Assembly (NCBI GenBank): GCA_025464735.1
Contig: JAODMX010000045.1
Coordinates: 1 to 11,583, forward strand
Length of the DNA: 11,583 nucleotides
Source: Frondihabitans sp.
GTDB lineage: Bacteria > Actinomycetota > Actinomycetes > Actinomycetales > Microbacteriaceae
Reading direction: 5' to 3'
Shown here piece after piece: positions 10,816-11,583 of this stretch. Position numbers and translations under genes: made by a program. Position 1 is the first letter of the stretch, and the number at the start of each line of letters is the position of its first letter. The notes beneath the pieces were generated by a model. It was not told where the DNA came from. It saw only the letters and a program-made list of their open reading frames with translations, and did no database searches.

Positions 10816-11583
10816 GCTCTGTGCCGACGAGCTCTGTGCCGACGACGCCTCGAAGCTGAAGGCCCATCCGGTTGGTGATGTGAGTCCGGTCGCCCCGAAC
10901 GAGCTCGTCGCCGACGAAGGCCGGGCAGCTCCGCGAGGTCGAACAGAACCAGTGGGTGGCCTCGATGAAACGTGCCTTCTGCCCGGCCTGTGCGGCGGCG
11001 AGCGTCGCGAGACGTTCCGCCTCGTCCTTGGCGGACTGCCGTGGGTCGAGCTCGGTGAGGCACGATGCCGGAGAGAGCGTTCTGGCTGCGCACTCTGCCG
11101 GTGGCCGGCCGACGGGTGGGTTGCCGAGGACGACTGTCGTCGCGGCCGATGCCGATACACGCTGAAGCGCCCGCGCCGTTCCGCTCCGCCAGGCGGACTC
11201 TGCCGAGCCTCCCGGCGCTTCGTCGAGGGCGTCGAAGAGGTTCATGCCGCTCGCGAGGATTGCGAGGTCGGGGTTCGCCGTACGAACGAGGTCGAACATC
11301 CGGTCTCGACTGCGGTGGCACTGCTCGACGAAGTCCGGTCCGGTGTCGCGACCCCGAGCCGCGACGTCGGCGGCGGAGCACCCGCCGTAGGTGAGGGCGA
11401 CGACCTTCCACCCTCGTGGCACGAGAGCTGCAGCGATGGAGCTGGTCCAGCTCGCGGCCACCGAGTCGCCGATCACGACTGCGACCTGGTCGGCTCCCGC
11501 GTCGCCCCAGGTGCACGTTCGAGGCGCCCGATCAGCGAGTGTCACGTCGTGGCGGCACCCTGTCCAGGCGTTCATCGCCGGCG
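10802..11583 (-). CDS. SGNH-domain protein, probably C-terminal part of an acyltransferase-3 (OafA-like) O-acyltransferase; N-terminus cut by window edge
   Basis: The open frame runs to the right edge without a stop; the first ATG inside the window (11575) is not trusted as the start. Numbering from that ATG, C-x-W-G-D (21-25) leads into the SGNH block GDS (36-38, Ser38 nucleophile). LTYGGCS (61-67) supplies the Gly block, ASGMN (108-112) the Asn block and DRTH (229-232) the catalytic Asp-His pair. Eight cysteines suggest an extracellular, disulfide-bonded fold. This arrangement, Cys-rich SGNH following a short C-x-W-G-D stretch, is characteristic of the domain fused to the ten-helix acyltransferase-3 domain, which O-acetylates surface polysaccharides. 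The acyltransferase part would be beyond the edge; a stand-alone secreted SGNH esterase is the alternative. The protein ends in a duplicated VGTEL. Confidence 0.82.
   Translation of the reverse strand, partial: PAMNAWTGCRHDVTLADRAPRTCTWGDAGADQVAVVIGDSVAASWTSSIAAALVPRGWKVVALTYGGCSAADVAARGRDTGPDFVEQCHRSRDRMFDLVRTANPDLAILASGMNLFDALDEAPGGSAESAWRSGTARALQRVSASAATTVVLGNPPVGRPPAECAARTLSPASCLTELDPRQSAKDEAERLATLAAAQAGQKARFIEATHWFCSTSRSCPAFVGDELVRGDRTHITNRMGLQLRGVVGTELVGTELTAK
10814..10843. repeat. Perfect 15-bp tandem duplication at the end of the SGNH gene
   Basis: GAGCTCTGTGCCGAC occurs twice back to back without mismatch. On the minus strand it adds a second VGTEL to the C-terminus, keeping frame. 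The first copy overlaps the flippase stop codon. Confidence 0.9.

Noticed and set aside
1..11583. CRISPR arrays, insertion sequences, integrases or phage genes
   Set aside because: No regularly spaced repeats, transposase motifs or terminal inverted repeats flanking a gene were found.

Overview
The window looks like chromosomal DNA from a high-GC actinobacterium, most likely of the Microbacteriaceae type. The evidence is strong G/C bias at third codon positions, GTG starts, promoters of the TANNNT type placed right at start codons, an xthA gene divergent from pyrE, and an actinobacterial Septum_form-type membrane protein. The family assignment is inference; no 16S or other marker gene is present.

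Left part (1-3539, all minus strand): a divergent transcript runs leftwards through xthA (exodeoxyribonuclease III), a small alpha/beta hydrolase and a class A penicillin-binding protein. The PBP has a transglycosylase and a transpeptidase domain and is cut by the left edge before its KTG box. A C(UUCG)G-capped hairpin separates the hydrolase from the PBP, which has its own -10-like box, so the PBP is probably a separate transcription unit. This is core metabolism, DNA repair and cell-wall synthesis.

Middle (3540-7147): a 243-bp divergent intergenic region holds a 12-bp perfect palindrome and a cluster of TCAGGA-type direct and inverted repeats. It leads into pyrE (orotate phosphoribosyltransferase) on the plus strand. 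The pyrE stop overlaps by 4 bp (GTGA) the start of a 938-residue protein with a cytoplasmic Pro/Glu/Asp/Ala-rich disordered region of about 745 residues, one transmembrane helix, a Thr-Pro linker and a four-cysteine extracellular C-terminal domain resembling the Septum_form family. A compact hairpin follows its stop codon.

Right part (7148-11583): this is an accessory-looking cell-surface glycan locus. Two GT-B glycosyltransferases (minus strand, ATGA overlap) are divergent from a polytopic oligosaccharide/lipid flippase (plus strand). The flippase converges, with a 14-bp overlap, on the SGNH-domain C-terminus of what is probably an acyltransferase-3/OafA-like O-acyltransferase cut by the right edge. 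Together these could assemble, export and acylate a surface polysaccharide.

The most notable signal is start-site architecture. Four genes (pyrE, xthA, hydrolase, PBP) have a TANNNT box separated by exactly 6 nt from the start codon, and the flippase has one at 7 nt. This predicts leaderless mRNAs, whereas the glycosyltransferase operon has a conventional leader with a Shine-Dalgarno. No RNA genes, CRISPR arrays, insertion sequences or phage genes were seen.
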